Source of the DNA: Palsa-89 sp963824345
GTDB lineage: Bacteria > Acidobacteriota > Terriglobia > Bryobacterales > Bryobacteraceae
NCBI GenBank assembly: GCA_963824345.1
Contig: CAWGOZ010000004.1
Location: forward strand, 1 to 64,000
Length of the DNA stretch: 64,000 bases
Direction: 5' to 3'
Part shown: in pieces, positions 7,959 through 16,621 of the stretch
Position numbering within the stretch: the stretch's first letter is position 1
Layout of the letters: each line of letters opens with the position of its first letter
The notes under the pieces: generated by a model
What the model saw: only the letters and a program-made list of their open reading frames with translations
The model's database searches: none
What the model was told of the DNA's origin: nothing
Position numbers and translations under genes: made by a program

Positions 7959-8654
7959 ATGCAAATTCGAAACGTCCTCCCGTTCCTGATCATCGCCCTG
8001 ATCCTATCCGCGTTCGTGTTTCCGATAGCCGCGAACGCCCATAACGTCTCCAAGCGCGACGCTTCCTTCGTTCAATCCAATCAGGGCGCGGCGATCCCAG
8101 CCTTTATTTACCTGGGCGCGAAACACATGGTGACCGGGTACGATCACATTGCGTTTCTCATCGGAGTCGTTTTTTTCCTGTACCGGCTGAAAGATATTGT
8201 TCTGTATGTCAGCCTCTTTACCCTGGGACACAGTGTCACACTGTTGGCTGGCGTCCTGGGCGGAATTCACGCGAATTCGTACGTCATTGACGCCATCATC
8301 GGCCTGTCGGTGGTCTATAAAGCGTTCGACAACATGGACGGCTTCCGGCGGTTCTTTGGGTTTGAACCCAACACCAAGCTGGCCGTGCTGCTCTTTGGTC
8401 TGTTCCATGGATTTGGCCTGGCCACCAAGCTCCAGGAGCTGGACTTGGCCAAGAACGGGCTGATCACAAACATCATTTCGTTCAATGTCGGAGTGGAAAT
8501 CGGGCAAGTATTGGCGCTAACCGCGGTGCTGATCGCACTTAGCGCATGGCGCGCGCACAGAAGTTTCCTGCGCCAGGCTCTTGCGGCGAACACGGTGCTG
8601 ATGACGGTGGGGTTCATTCTGGTGGGATATCAGGTTGCCGGGTATTTCGTATGA
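7959..8654 (+). CDS. HupE/UreJ-family metal permease
   Basis: A 231-residue protein with a signal-like first helix followed by about six transmembrane segments. The family's metal-binding pattern is clear: VTGYDHIAFLIGV, FTLGHSVTLLAG, LFHGFGLATKL and FNVGVEIGQ. HupE/UreJ proteins move nickel or cobalt (secondary transport). The gene lies 15 bp after the DUF6152 gene and overlaps the next start by ATGA. With the ECF-type CbiMQO transporter just downstream, the locus is evidently devoted to Ni/Co handling. Confidence 0.85.
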   Translation: MQIRNVLPFLIIALILSAFVFPIAANAHNVSKRDASFVQSNQGAAIPAFIYLGAKHMVTGYDHIAFLIGVVFFLYRLKDIVLYVSLFTLGHSVTLLAGVLGGIHANSYVIDAIIGLSVVYKAFDNMDGFRRFFGFEPNTKLAVLLFGLFHGFGLATKLQELDLAKNGLITNIISFNVGVEIGQVLALTAVLIALSAWRAHRSFLRQALAANTVLMTVGFILVGYQVAGYFV

Positions 8655-9274
8655 TCGAAGTTGAGGCGCCTTCGAAAAAGGCGATCGCAAAGGCGACGGG
8701 CATCGCGTTGGTTGTCGCATTAGGGATTCTCTTTACCGCCGTGTTACCGGCGGAGTACGGAATCGATCCCCTGAAGACGGGCGCGCTCCTTCACCTCACC
8801 GATCTTGCCAAGGCTGCGCCGGCCAAGCCGGAGCCGAAGCCCGCGACTGGCGCTCGTCCCATAGCCGCGCCGGCCGGAATCTACACCGCGGCTTCGAAAC
8901 CTTACAAAGTGGATAGCGAGGACCTCACGCTGCTTCCCGGCGATGGAGTGGAGATCAAATACCACATGCAGAAGGGCGCGGGAATGATTTATTCGTGGAA
9001 GGCCACCGGGAAAGTCGCTTACGAATTCCACGGAGAACCGGATCAAAAACCGAATAAGGATTATTTCGAGAGTTACGAGCTGGACGATCAAGTGGGCAAG
9101 GACCATTCCTATGGCTCGTTCACCGCGCCGACCACCGGCATTCACGGCTGGTTCTGGGAGAACAAGGGAAAAACGCAGATCGACATCCACCTGACCACGG
9201 CCGGCTTCTACGACAGCGCCAAAATGTACGCCGGTGAGAAGCCGGACGAGCTCGAGATACACGACGCGAAGTGA
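8651..9274 (+). CDS. Transmembrane anchor protein beside HupE
   Basis: A 207-residue protein with one N-terminal membrane helix (ATGIALVVALGILFTAVL), an Ala/Pro/Lys linker, and an exported domain of about 130 residues (LLPGDGVEIKYHMQKGAGMIYSWKATG, then YEFHGEPDQKP and TGIHGWFWENKG, quoted in parts). The start ATG overlaps the HupE stop (ATGA). This type is often annotated as a transmembrane anchor protein near hupE. The role is probably a partner of the permease on the periplasmic side. A shorter paralogue lies at 5363-5824. Confidence 0.7.
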   Translation: MIEVEAPSKKAIAKATGIALVVALGILFTAVLPAEYGIDPLKTGALLHLTDLAKAAPAKPEPKPATGARPIAAPAGIYTAASKPYKVDSEDLTLLPGDGVEIKYHMQKGAGMIYSWKATGKVAYEFHGEPDQKPNKDYFESYELDDQVGKDHSYGSFTAPTTGIHGWFWENKGKTQIDIHLTTAGFYDSAKMYAGEKPDELEIHDAK

Positions 9275-9295
9275 TAGCGCGCTAAGCTATCTACG

Positions 9296-10288
9296 TTGCA
9301 CATTCCCGACGGCTACCTCAGTCCGGCCAGTTGCGCGGCGCTCTACGCTGGAGCGGCGCCGTTCTGGTACCTGTCGCTGCGGCGCATGAAGCGGGCCTTC
9401 GACACGCAGATGGTTCCGCTGCTGTCGGTGTTTGCGGCATTCTCATTCATCATCATGATGTTCAACCTTCCGCTGCCGGGAGGGACCACAGGACATGCGG
9501 TGGGCGTGGGGATCGCGGCCATCGTGCTGGGACCCTGGGCTTCCATCCTCGGGATCTCGATTGCGATCGTTATCCAGGCAGTTTTTTTCGGCGATGGCGG
9601 CATCACGACAGTCGGCGCGAATTGCTTCAATATGGCCATCGTCGGATCGCTCGCGGCGTATGTGATTTACCGCGCGTTATCGGGGCGCGCGTCGATTACG
9701 TCGGCGCGGCGAGTGATCGCGGCGGGCCTGGCGGGATACGCGGCCATCAATCTCGCGGCACTGGCAGCCGCCATCGAATTCGGAATCCAGCCGCTGCTGT
9801 ATCAGGACGCGTCCGGCGCTCCTTTGTACGCGCCCTATCCTCTGCGCATCGCGATTCCCGCCATGATGATCGGACACCTGACCATCGCCGGCCTCGCGGA
9901 GATGGTGGTCTCGGCGGGAGTAGTCGCGTACTTGCAGCGGTCCGAACCATCGTTGTTGAAAAGGACTGCGCCGGGCGCCGTCGAGCGGGAGAGTGCCGGG
10001 GCCGCGGCCAATCTCCGGCCCCTGTGGTTCGCGCTTGCCGGCCTGCTGATTCTAACGCCACTCGGAATCCTCGCCACGGGTGCGGCTTGGGGCGAAACGC
10101 CGCCCTCCCCAGCGCCTCGCGGACTTCGGGCGCTATCCTCCTTCTGGACCGCGCCCATGCCTCGCTATGCTCCGCCGTTCTTGAAAAGTCCGGCATTCGG
10201 ATACTTGCTGTCAGCCATGGCCGGCACGGGGCTGATTCTGTTAGTGACGTTGTTCGCCGGCTTGATTGCGCGCCGGCGAAGTGGATAA
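9296..10288 (+). CDS. cbiM: CbiM-CbiN-like component of a Co/Ni ECF transporter
   Basis: A 330-residue membrane protein. It begins MHIPDGYLSP, the conserved CbiM/NikM N-terminus in which His2 helps bind the metal. The start is therefore the TTG at 9296. Residues about 1-210 are CbiM (GGTTGHAVGVG, ITTVGANCFNMAIVG). After a linker, residues about 245-330 look like the PDGLE/CbiN module (FALAGLLILTPLGILATGAAWGE, two further helices), so S-component and CbiN are fused. It overlaps the CbiQ start by one base (TAATG). The substrate is Co2+ or Ni2+; the sequence does not decide which. Confidence 0.85.
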   Translation: MHIPDGYLSPASCAALYAGAAPFWYLSLRRMKRAFDTQMVPLLSVFAAFSFIIMMFNLPLPGGTTGHAVGVGIAAIVLGPWASILGISIAIVIQAVFFGDGGITTVGANCFNMAIVGSLAAYVIYRALSGRASITSARRVIAAGLAGYAAINLAALAAAIEFGIQPLLYQDASGAPLYAPYPLRIAIPAMMIGHLTIAGLAEMVVSAGVVAYLQRSEPSLLKRTAPGAVERESAGAAANLRPLWFALAGLLILTPLGILATGAAWGETPPSPAPRGLRALSSFWTAPMPRYAPPFLKSPAFGYLLSAMAGTGLILLVTLFAGLIARRRSG

Positions 10289-11082
10289 TGCAGAGCTACG
10301 TCGAACGGACCATTGCGAGCCTGGTGGCGGCTTCCGAGCGCGCCGCCATCGCCGAGCAGGTCACGTTTTCACAAGGGGCTTTGCAGCGCGTGGATCCGCG
10401 CGTGAAGGTCGCGGGCTTGTTTGCATTGATCATTGTAGTTGCGGCGTCGCGGCGATTGAGCGTGATTGCTGCGATGTTCGCGGCGGCCGCCATTCTCGCG
10501 ACTGCATCCCACGTTCGCATGCGAAGGCTGGCCGTCTGGGTATGGTTGCCGGTCCTGTTCTTTACGGGCGCCATCGCGCTACCGGCCATCTTCCTCACGC
10601 CTGGGCGCGCCTTGGCATTCGCCATTACGGAACAAGGGCTGCGCACGGCTGCCTTCCTGATCGGACGCGCCGAGACCGCCTCCACGCTCTCGGCTCTGCT
10701 GGTCCTGACCACTCCCTGGCCTTGGGTCTTGAAGGCTTTGCGGATCTTTCGCTGCCCCATGCTGGTGGTTGCGATTCTCTCCATGACGTATCGCTATATC
10801 TTCGTCATCCTGCAAACCGCGCTGGAAATGTTCGAAGCTCGCCAGAGCCGGACCGTGGGAGTCCTGCCGCCTTCGGAGCGCCGCCGTCTGGCCTCGTCGG
10901 CCGCGGGAGTGCTGTTGAGCAAGAGCGTTCAGATGAGCGGCGAAGTGCATCAGGCCATGCGATCGCGCGGATTTCGAGGGGAGATTCATCTGCTCCAGGA
11001 TTTTCGCGCCCGATCGGCCGACTGGTATTGGCTGGCCGGGTTCGCGCTGCTGGCCGCGGCCGCGCTGTGGTACGGACTATGA
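10288..11082 (+). CDS. cbiQ: ECF transporter T component CbiQ
   Basis: A 264-residue membrane protein with about five or six helices, and the ECF T-component motif for coupling to the ATPase in the C-terminal part: EARQSRTVG, then VQMSGEVHQAMRSRGFRGE, with two Ala-Arg-X motifs in the usual positions. The N-terminus ALQRVDPRVKVAGLFALI is typical of CbiQ. Its stop overlaps the CbiO start (ATGA). It joins CbiM to the ATPase dimer in the inner membrane. Confidence 0.88.
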   Translation: MQSYVERTIASLVAASERAAIAEQVTFSQGALQRVDPRVKVAGLFALIIVVAASRRLSVIAAMFAAAAILATASHVRMRRLAVWVWLPVLFFTGAIALPAIFLTPGRALAFAITEQGLRTAAFLIGRAETASTLSALLVLTTPWPWVLKALRIFRCPMLVVAILSMTYRYIFVILQTALEMFEARQSRTVGVLPPSERRRLASSAAGVLLSKSVQMSGEVHQAMRSRGFRGEIHLLQDFRARSADWYWLAGFALLAAAALWYGL

Positions 11083-11891
11083 ACCAGCCGTTGCATGTGT
11101 TTGAACTGCGCGACGTCTCCTTCCGTTACGAAAGCGTAGCCGCGATCGACGGCATTTCGCTCGACATCCAAGCCGGGAAGCGGGTTGCGCTGCTGGGCGC
11201 AAACGGCTCCGGCAAATCCACCTTGCTGCGGCTGCTGGATGCCCTGTCCTTCCCCGGCGCCGGCTCCATCTCGTTTCAAGGACAGCCGCTCGCGGAGGAT
11301 CGCTTCGCCAACCATCAATTCGCGTTCGATTTTCACCGCAGGGTCGGCCTCGTTTTTCAGAACCCCGACGTCCAGCTTTTCAATCCCACCGTTTTCGACG
11401 AAGTGGCATTCGGCCCGCTGCAACTGCGCTGGTCCAAGAGCGATATCATAGCGCGGGTGAACGCGGTGCTGGAATCCATGGAGATCGCTCATTTAAAGGA
11501 CCGGCCGCCGCATCGGCTCTCGGGCGGCGAGAAGAAGCGGGTGGCCCTGGCGTCGGTGCTGGTACTGGATCCGGAAGTGCTGTTGCTCGATGAGCCCACT
11601 GCCGCGCTGGATCCAAGAAGCCAGAGCCAGATTATCGATCTGCTGATCGGCTGGGGAGACGGCGGTAAGAGCGTGATCACGGCCACGCACGATCTGGGCC
11701 TGGTGGAGGATATCGCCGATCATTGCGTCATTCTTGAGGCCGGCAAAGTGGCGGCCGAGGGCCATCCGGCGGAGCTGCTGGCGGATCAGGCGCTGCTCCA
11801 GCGCGCGAATTTAGTTCACGCTCACCGGCATCGCCACGGCTCCGAAATCACGCATTCGCATCCGCACACGCATCCTCACAAGCACGGTTGA
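11079..11891 (+). CDS. cbiO: ECF transporter ATPase CbiO with His-rich tail
   Basis: A 270-residue ABC ATPase: Walker A GANGSGKST (about 40-48), Q-loop VFQNPDVQLF, signature LSGGEKKR, Walker B VLLLDEPTA and H-loop TATHDLG. The last 25 residues are very histidine-rich (HAHRHRHGSEITHSHPHTH and onward), which suggests binding of Ni, Co or Zn at the cytoplasmic exit. It powers CbiMQ-mediated metal uptake. The translational overlaps with cbiQ and cbiM support one transcript. Confidence 0.92.
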   Translation: MNQPLHVFELRDVSFRYESVAAIDGISLDIQAGKRVALLGANGSGKSTLLRLLDALSFPGAGSISFQGQPLAEDRFANHQFAFDFHRRVGLVFQNPDVQLFNPTVFDEVAFGPLQLRWSKSDIIARVNAVLESMEIAHLKDRPPHRLSGGEKKRVALASVLVLDPEVLLLDEPTAALDPRSQSQIIDLLIGWGDGGKSVITATHDLGLVEDIADHCVILEAGKVAAEGHPAELLADQALLQRANLVHAHRHRHGSEITHSHPHTHPHKHG

Positions 11892-11910
11892 GAAAGGCGC
11901 GCTGATTATC

Positions 11911-13011
11911 ATGTCGTCGCTCGTTGAACAGGCCAGACGGTTTAGCGTTGCCCTCGATGAATCCAGGAACCGCGCGCCCTCGGTTGGTTTCGAATGGTAC
12001 CCGTACCAAACAATCTCGAACGTTCAGCATTTGGACGCTTTGCTGGGCGCTGGGCATGGATATGTCATGGAGGCCGCTCGGGAAGAGGGGATTTTGGATC
12101 TGGGCTGTGGCGATGGAGACCTGGCATTCTTTTTTGAATGGCTGGGCTACAAGGTGACTTGCGTGGACTATCCTCCTTCCAACCACAACGACATGCAAGG
12201 TTTGAAAGCCTTACAGCGGGAGCTTCACTCAACCGTTACGATTCGCGAGATTGACGTGGACAGCGAGTTTCCTTTGGACGGCAAGTATGGCCTCACCTTA
12301 TGCCTGGGGCTTTTGTATCACCTCAAAAACCCTTTCTTCGTTCTCGAACACGTCGCGCGAGTATCGCGTTTCTGCGTTCTGAGCACACGGATCGCGCGGC
12401 GTCTGCCAGGCGGCGCCCCTATGCCGGACGGCCATGCCCTGGCCTATCTTCTCGATGAGGACGAGCTCAATCGGGACGATACAAACTTCTGGATTTTTTC
12501 CGAGCCGGCTCTGCGTCGTCTGTTGCAGAGGAGCAGATGGGAGGTCGTCCAGCTTTTTACCACAGGGGACAGGGCCGCTTCCGATCCGGCGAGCCTCGAT
12601 CATGATGAGCGGGCCTTTTGCCTTCTAAGAAGCCACTACGGTTGCCGGCATTTGGACTTGTTGGAGGGCTGGCATCATGTCGAAGACACGGGATGGCGCT
12701 GGACCAAGAGGCAATTCGCGGCAAGGGCGACCAGCCAGCTCGGCATGCGGCACTCCAGGATCACGATGCGCCTGTTCGCTCCGCCGTTCATGATCGAAAA
12801 ATTCGGCAGCCTCACTCTGCACGCAAAGATCGACGGCGCCGAGGTTCAACCGTTGGTGATGCGCGATCCCGGCGTGCACGTATTTGTAAGAAAGATACCC
12901 AAACCCTCCGAAGTGACTTTAGCGGTTTTCCACGTGGACAAAGTCGTAGGCCCGGACGCGGAATATTCCAGGGAACTTGGGATTATTGTGGCATCGCTCG
13001 AATTTACATGA
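11911..13011 (+). CDS. SAM-dependent methyltransferase (class I)
   Basis: A 366-residue protein with a Rossmann methyltransferase core: motif I ILDLGCGDGDLAFFFE (about 61-76), acidic residue at the end of strand 2 in VTCVDYPPS, and a LTLCLGLLYHLKNPF motif as in CmoB/DUF1698-like enzymes. The C-terminal third (after about residue 250) is an extra beta-rich domain without a clear match. The substrate is not evident. The gene is 19 bp downstream of cbiO, but its role is probably separate. Its stop overlaps a possible upstream start of the sigma-factor gene. Confidence 0.75.
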   Translation: MSSLVEQARRFSVALDESRNRAPSVGFEWYPYQTISNVQHLDALLGAGHGYVMEAAREEGILDLGCGDGDLAFFFEWLGYKVTCVDYPPSNHNDMQGLKALQRELHSTVTIREIDVDSEFPLDGKYGLTLCLGLLYHLKNPFFVLEHVARVSRFCVLSTRIARRLPGGAPMPDGHALAYLLDEDELNRDDTNFWIFSEPALRRLLQRSRWEVVQLFTTGDRAASDPASLDHDERAFCLLRSHYGCRHLDLLEGWHHVEDTGWRWTKRQFAARATSQLGMRHSRITMRLFAPPFMIEKFGSLTLHAKIDGAEVQPLVMRDPGVHVFVRKIPKPSEVTLAVFHVDKVVGPDAEYSRELGIIVASLEFT

Positions 13012-13052
13012 TTGGTCTGATCGGAGAATATATAGGTGGGGCTAGTCTTCGA

Positions 13053-13610
13053 ATGGCGGAACCGGACTCAGTTGCGCGGTGGGAGCTTGCGGCGGGCACG
13101 AAGTCCGGGCGCGCGCCCGCGCCTACGGCCAATGAGCAGCAGGTGATCCAGCTCTTTGATGAGCTGCGGAATAGGTTATTACGCTACCTGCTGGCCCTCG
13201 GTCTTCCGATGGCCGAGGGCGAGGAAGTGATTCAGGAAGTGTTTCTGGCCTTGTTCCAGCACCTTGAGCGGGGAAGATCCCGGCAAAACCTGCGCGGATG
13301 GGTCTTTCGCGTGGCGCACAATTTGGGCTTGAAACGGCAGTGGGCCAGAGCCCGGGAAGCGGCCGGCGCCGCGCCGGAGCGGGAAGATCCGGCTGAGAAT
13401 CCCGAGCAGCAACTTTTGGCCAGCCAGAGGCTGCAGCGATTGCAAGCCGTCTTGCGGGCGCTTCCCGAGCAGGACCAGTGGTGCCTATCTTTGCGCGCCG
13501 AAGGTCTGCGCTACCGGGAGATCGCAGAAGTGCTGGGAATGTCGCTTGGCGCCGTCTCCGCTTCTTTAGGACGTTCGCTCGCGCGGTTCAGCCGCGCCGA
13601 TGGATCTTAA
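13053..13610 (+). CDS. ECF-type RNA polymerase sigma factor
   Basis: About 185 residues. Region 2 spans LFDELRNRLLRYLLALGLPMAEGEEVIQEVFLALF (split motif) with NLRGWVFRVAHNLGLK. Region 4 carries the HTH YREIAEVLGMSLGAVSASLGR. The preferred start is the ATG at 13053; an ATG at 13008 overlapping the methyltransferase stop would add 15 residues. The following gene encodes a zinc-finger anti-sigma protein three bases later, so this is a classical sigma/anti-sigma pair. Target promoters are not identifiable. Confidence 0.88.
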   Translation: MAEPDSVARWELAAGTKSGRAPAPTANEQQVIQLFDELRNRLLRYLLALGLPMAEGEEVIQEVFLALFQHLERGRSRQNLRGWVFRVAHNLGLKRQWARAREAAGAAPEREDPAENPEQQLLASQRLQRLQAVLRALPEQDQWCLSLRAEGLRYREIAEVLGMSLGAVSASLGRSLARFSRADGS

Positions 13611-13612
13611 CT

Positions 13613-14398
13613 ATGTCTCCCCAAGAGCTTCCCGAAGATCGTCATCTTTCCGATCAGCAGCTGGTTCTCGCCGCCGATGGCGAGCTGAATCCTCGGGAAG
13701 ACGCGCAGGTTCGGGCTCACTTGTCCGCCTGCTGGCGGTGCAGGACGCGTTTGCGCGGGTTGGAAGGCGCGATTGACGATTTTGTTCGCCTCCAATCCGC
13801 GACTTCGGATTCGCGATTGCCCTCAGCTTCCCCGTCTCGGGCTTTGCTGAAAGCGCGGCTGGCGGAAATCGCATCGCAATCCGGCACGCGGCGCGCGCGG
13901 TTTCTCACGCCGCCCTGGCCGGCGTTGGCGGCTTTAGCGGCGGCACTCCTGGCAGTCTACGTCGCGATACCCAAGCGCGAGCGCGCCGTTCCGAGTCAAA
14001 AGCTAACGCCCGGCGCGGTTCGAAGTGTAGCAAAGGCCGAAGTTTGTTCCACCGAAGCGCAGGCCTTCGCCGTGCCGGCCGCTCTGCAACGCCGTGTCTT
14101 TGAGGAATACGGAATACGCAACGCTTCACCGGACGCGTACGAGGTGGACTATCTCATTACGCCGGAACTGGGCGGCGCCGCGGACATCCGAAATCTGTGG
14201 CCTGAGCCGTATTCCGCCACCATCTGGAACGCGCGCGTCAAGGATCAACTGGAGGAGCGCCTGCATCAGCTCGTTTGCGGCGGCCAGCTCGATCTTGCCA
14301 CCGCTCAGCACGACATCTCCGCCAACTGGATCGCGGCTTATAAGAAATACTTCCACACGAACCTCCCCAACGTAGGCAATACGCAGCGGCGCAATTGA
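13613..14398 (+). CDS. Zinc-finger anti-sigma factor, membrane-anchored
   Basis: A 261-residue protein. The N-terminal zf-HC2-type anti-sigma domain shows LSDQQLVLAADGEL and the HxxxCxxC metal motif HLSACWRC. One membrane helix follows (WPALAALAAALLAVYVAI, about 102-120). The periplasmic part ends in a domain with DAYEVDYLITPELGGAADIRN and a YKKYFHTNLP tail. It is coupled to the sigma gene, starting two bases after its stop. It presumably holds the sigma factor at the membrane until an envelope signal releases it. The periplasmic part resembles no sensor I can name. Confidence 0.85.
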   Translation: MSPQELPEDRHLSDQQLVLAADGELNPREDAQVRAHLSACWRCRTRLRGLEGAIDDFVRLQSATSDSRLPSASPSRALLKARLAEIASQSGTRRARFLTPPWPALAALAAALLAVYVAIPKRERAVPSQKLTPGAVRSVAKAEVCSTEAQAFAVPAALQRRVFEEYGIRNASPDAYEVDYLITPELGGAADIRNLWPEPYSATIWNARVKDQLEERLHQLVCGGQLDLATAQHDISANWIAAYKKYFHTNLPNVGNTQRRN

Positions 14399-14418
14399 AG
14401 GGTGTAAAATGGTGCCCG

Positions 14419-14432
14419 GCTGACATGTCAGC
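14419..14432. promoter_or_regulatory. 14-bp perfect palindrome upstream of the esterase
   Basis: GCTGACATGTCAGC is a perfect palindrome lying 17 bp upstream of the carboxylesterase ATG and just before its GGAGGG ribosome site. The position fits an operator for a dimeric regulator, but no regulator gene is adjacent. Confidence 0.35.
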
Positions 14433-14449
14433 GGCATTTGGGAGGGACC

Positions 14450-16063
14450 ATGACGACCAAAATCAATCGGCGATCTTTTGTAAGCGGGGCTGCGCTAGGC
14501 GCTAGCGCCATACTGGGCGGCGCATTCAACCGGGCCACGGCCGCGAGCGCAAAATCCGGCTCCCTGCAAGGGCCCGTTGTGAACACCACGGCGGGCAAAA
14601 TCCGCGGCGTGGTTCAAGAGAATAAGGTCAACGCATTCCGCGGAATCCCTTATGGTGCTCCTACAGGGGGCGCAAACAGGTTTATGGCGCCCATGAAGCC
14701 TGAGTCGTGGACCGGCATCCGGGAGACCGTCGAGTGGGGTCCCGAAGCGCCCCAAGGTCCTCACACCGAGATTCCGGAAGTAGCCGCGACCATCCCCAAG
14801 CTGGCCATCGGCGAAGACTGCCTGCATTTAAATGTGTGGACCAATGGATTCGATCCGCGCAGCAAGCGGCCGGTGATGGTGTGGCTGCATGGCGGCGGAT
14901 TCACCAGCGGCAACGGCAGTTACACCATGTACGACGGCGCCAACATGGCGCGGAAGCAGGACACGGTGAACGTCACGATCAATCACCGGCTCAATTCGTT
15001 TGGGTTTTTGTACCTGGCCGATATTGGCGGCCCCGAGTACGCGCAAGCCAGCAACTGCGGGATTCTGGACGCCGTCGCGGCCCTGGAATGGGTGCGGGAT
15101 AACATCGCGAACTTCGGCGGCGATCCGAACAACGTGACCATTTTCGGGCAATCGGGTGGGGCGGGGAAGGTGAGCACGCTGCTGGCCATGCCCTCGGCCA
15201 AGGGCTTGTTTCATCGCGCCATCATCCAAAGCGGCTCGAACGTGAAAGGAATCTCGCGCGAGGATGCAACCCGGACGGCCCGCACTCTGATGGACACATT
15301 AGGCGTCAAGACTGCTGACGACCTGCAGGCCGTTCCCATGGACAAGTTGATCGACGCGACGTTCGGCACCCGCGGATTGAGACTGGGGCCGGTTGTAGAT
15401 GGCAAGACTCTACCGAACAGTCCATTCGACCCGACCGCGCCCGCCTTGTCGGCCGACATCCCGCTGCTGATCGGAACCGTTGAATTTGAAGTGAATTTCT
15501 TCCCGGCCACCAAGCTCGATCCCATTGACGATGCGGAGCTGCATGCGGCGGTGAAACAAGCGACGCGCGCGGACGACGCCAAGGTGGACCAGTTGATCGC
15601 GCTCTATCGCAAGGGACGGCCGAAAGCCACCGACATCGATCTGTCGGAGATCATCGCTTCGGACGGGTTCCGTACCCCGGTGATTACCGAGGGCGAACGC
15701 AAGAGCGCACAGGCCGCGCCGGTGTACATGTACTACTTCACTTGGAAATCGCCCGTGCGCGACGGAAAATTGAAGGCCTTCCATACCCTGGAGATCCCGT
15801 TTGCGCTCGAAAACGTCGACGAAGCCAAGTCCATGACCGGCCTGGGCGCGGATCGCTATCCGCTGCAAGAAAAAATGAGCGCCGCCTGGGCTGCCTTTGC
15901 TCGCACCGGAAATCCCAATCACAAAGGACTGCCGAAGTGGCCGGCCTTCAACACCACCGAACGCGCCACCATGATTTTCGACAACCGGTGCGAGGCGGTG
16001 AACGATCCCCATCGCGAGGAGCGCCTGGCGCTCGCGTCCTTGAGAACCGCCGCACAGGCCTGA
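14450..16063 (+). CDS. Tat-exported type B carboxylesterase
   Basis: A 537-residue alpha/beta hydrolase of the carboxylesterase type B (para-nitrobenzyl esterase) family. The N-terminus NRRSFVSGAALGASAILGG is a Tat-like signal. The oxyanion-hole block is VWLHGGGFTSGNG. The nucleophile elbow is GQSGG (Ser about 235), a variant of the usual GESAG. The His is in FHTLEIPF (about 445), and ADRYPLQEKMSAAWAAFARTG is the usual C-terminal signature. The ATG at 14450 follows a strong GGAGGG. It probably hydrolyses esters in the periplasm; the substrate is unknown. The DinB-like gene starts one base after its stop codon. Confidence 0.88.
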   Translation: MTTKINRRSFVSGAALGASAILGGAFNRATAASAKSGSLQGPVVNTTAGKIRGVVQENKVNAFRGIPYGAPTGGANRFMAPMKPESWTGIRETVEWGPEAPQGPHTEIPEVAATIPKLAIGEDCLHLNVWTNGFDPRSKRPVMVWLHGGGFTSGNGSYTMYDGANMARKQDTVNVTINHRLNSFGFLYLADIGGPEYAQASNCGILDAVAALEWVRDNIANFGGDPNNVTIFGQSGGAGKVSTLLAMPSAKGLFHRAIIQSGSNVKGISREDATRTARTLMDTLGVKTADDLQAVPMDKLIDATFGTRGLRLGPVVDGKTLPNSPFDPTAPALSADIPLLIGTVEFEVNFFPATKLDPIDDAELHAAVKQATRADDAKVDQLIALYRKGRPKATDIDLSEIIASDGFRTPVITEGERKSAQAAPVYMYYFTWKSPVRDGKLKAFHTLEIPFALENVDEAKSMTGLGADRYPLQEKMSAAWAAFARTGNPNHKGLPKWPAFNTTERATMIFDNRCEAVNDPHREERLALASLRTAAQA

Positions 16064-16064
16064 C

Positions 16065-16586
16065 ATGCCGCGCTATTGCTCCATCCTGCTGATTGCCGCG
16101 CTCGGAAGCACCGGCGCGCTCGTTGCCCAGAATGCGAATCCGCTGAGTTCGGAATTGAAGGAGAATTACGAGCGCCAGAAGAATGCGCTCTTAGCGGAAG
16201 CCGATCGCATGTCCGCCGCCGACTACGCGTTCAAGCCCACGCCGGAAGTAGGAACGTTCGGCTCCCGAGTGGCGCACGTCGCCGACGCGCAGATCATGAT
16301 TTGCTCCGCGGTGAAGGGTGAAGCCAAGAAACCCGATACGGCCGGCAAAACATCCAAAGCCGATCTGACGGCGGCGCTGCGGGCGTCGTTCGACTATTGC
16401 GACGGCGTGTATGCATCGCTGACCGATGCAGCGGCTACCCAGACCGTCAAGATTTTCGGCCAGCCGCAAACCAAGCTCGGCGCCTTGTGGGGCAATCTGG
16501 CCCATGATGGCGAGATGTACGGCTACATGGCAGTCTACCTGCGCCTGAAGAGTCTGGTGCCACCCACCAGCGAACGCCGGCCATAA
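16065..16586 (+). CDS. DinB-like secreted four-helix protein
   Basis: A 173-residue protein with a signal peptide (ILLIAALGSTGALVAQ) and a DinB/YfiT-like four-helix bundle: ALLAEADRMSAADYAFKP, then FGSRVAHVADAQ and LWGNLAHDGEMYGYM with the metal-ligand-type histidines. DinB-family proteins include thiol-dependent transferases, but secreted acidobacterial versions have no known activity. It sits one base after the esterase stop codon, so the two are cotranscribed. Confidence 0.75.
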   Translation: MPRYCSILLIAALGSTGALVAQNANPLSSELKENYERQKNALLAEADRMSAADYAFKPTPEVGTFGSRVAHVADAQIMICSAVKGEAKKPDTAGKTSKADLTAALRASFDYCDGVYASLTDAAATQTVKIFGQPQTKLGALWGNLAHDGEMYGYMAVYLRLKSLVPPTSERRP

Positions 16587-16621
16587 AGACTTTGCGAACG
16601 CGCCAAGACGCCGAGATCTAC

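Noticed and set aside
9275..9295. Cobalamin or Ni/Co riboswitch before cbiM
   Set aside because: Only 21 bp separate cbiM from the preceding gene, so no aptamer can fit.
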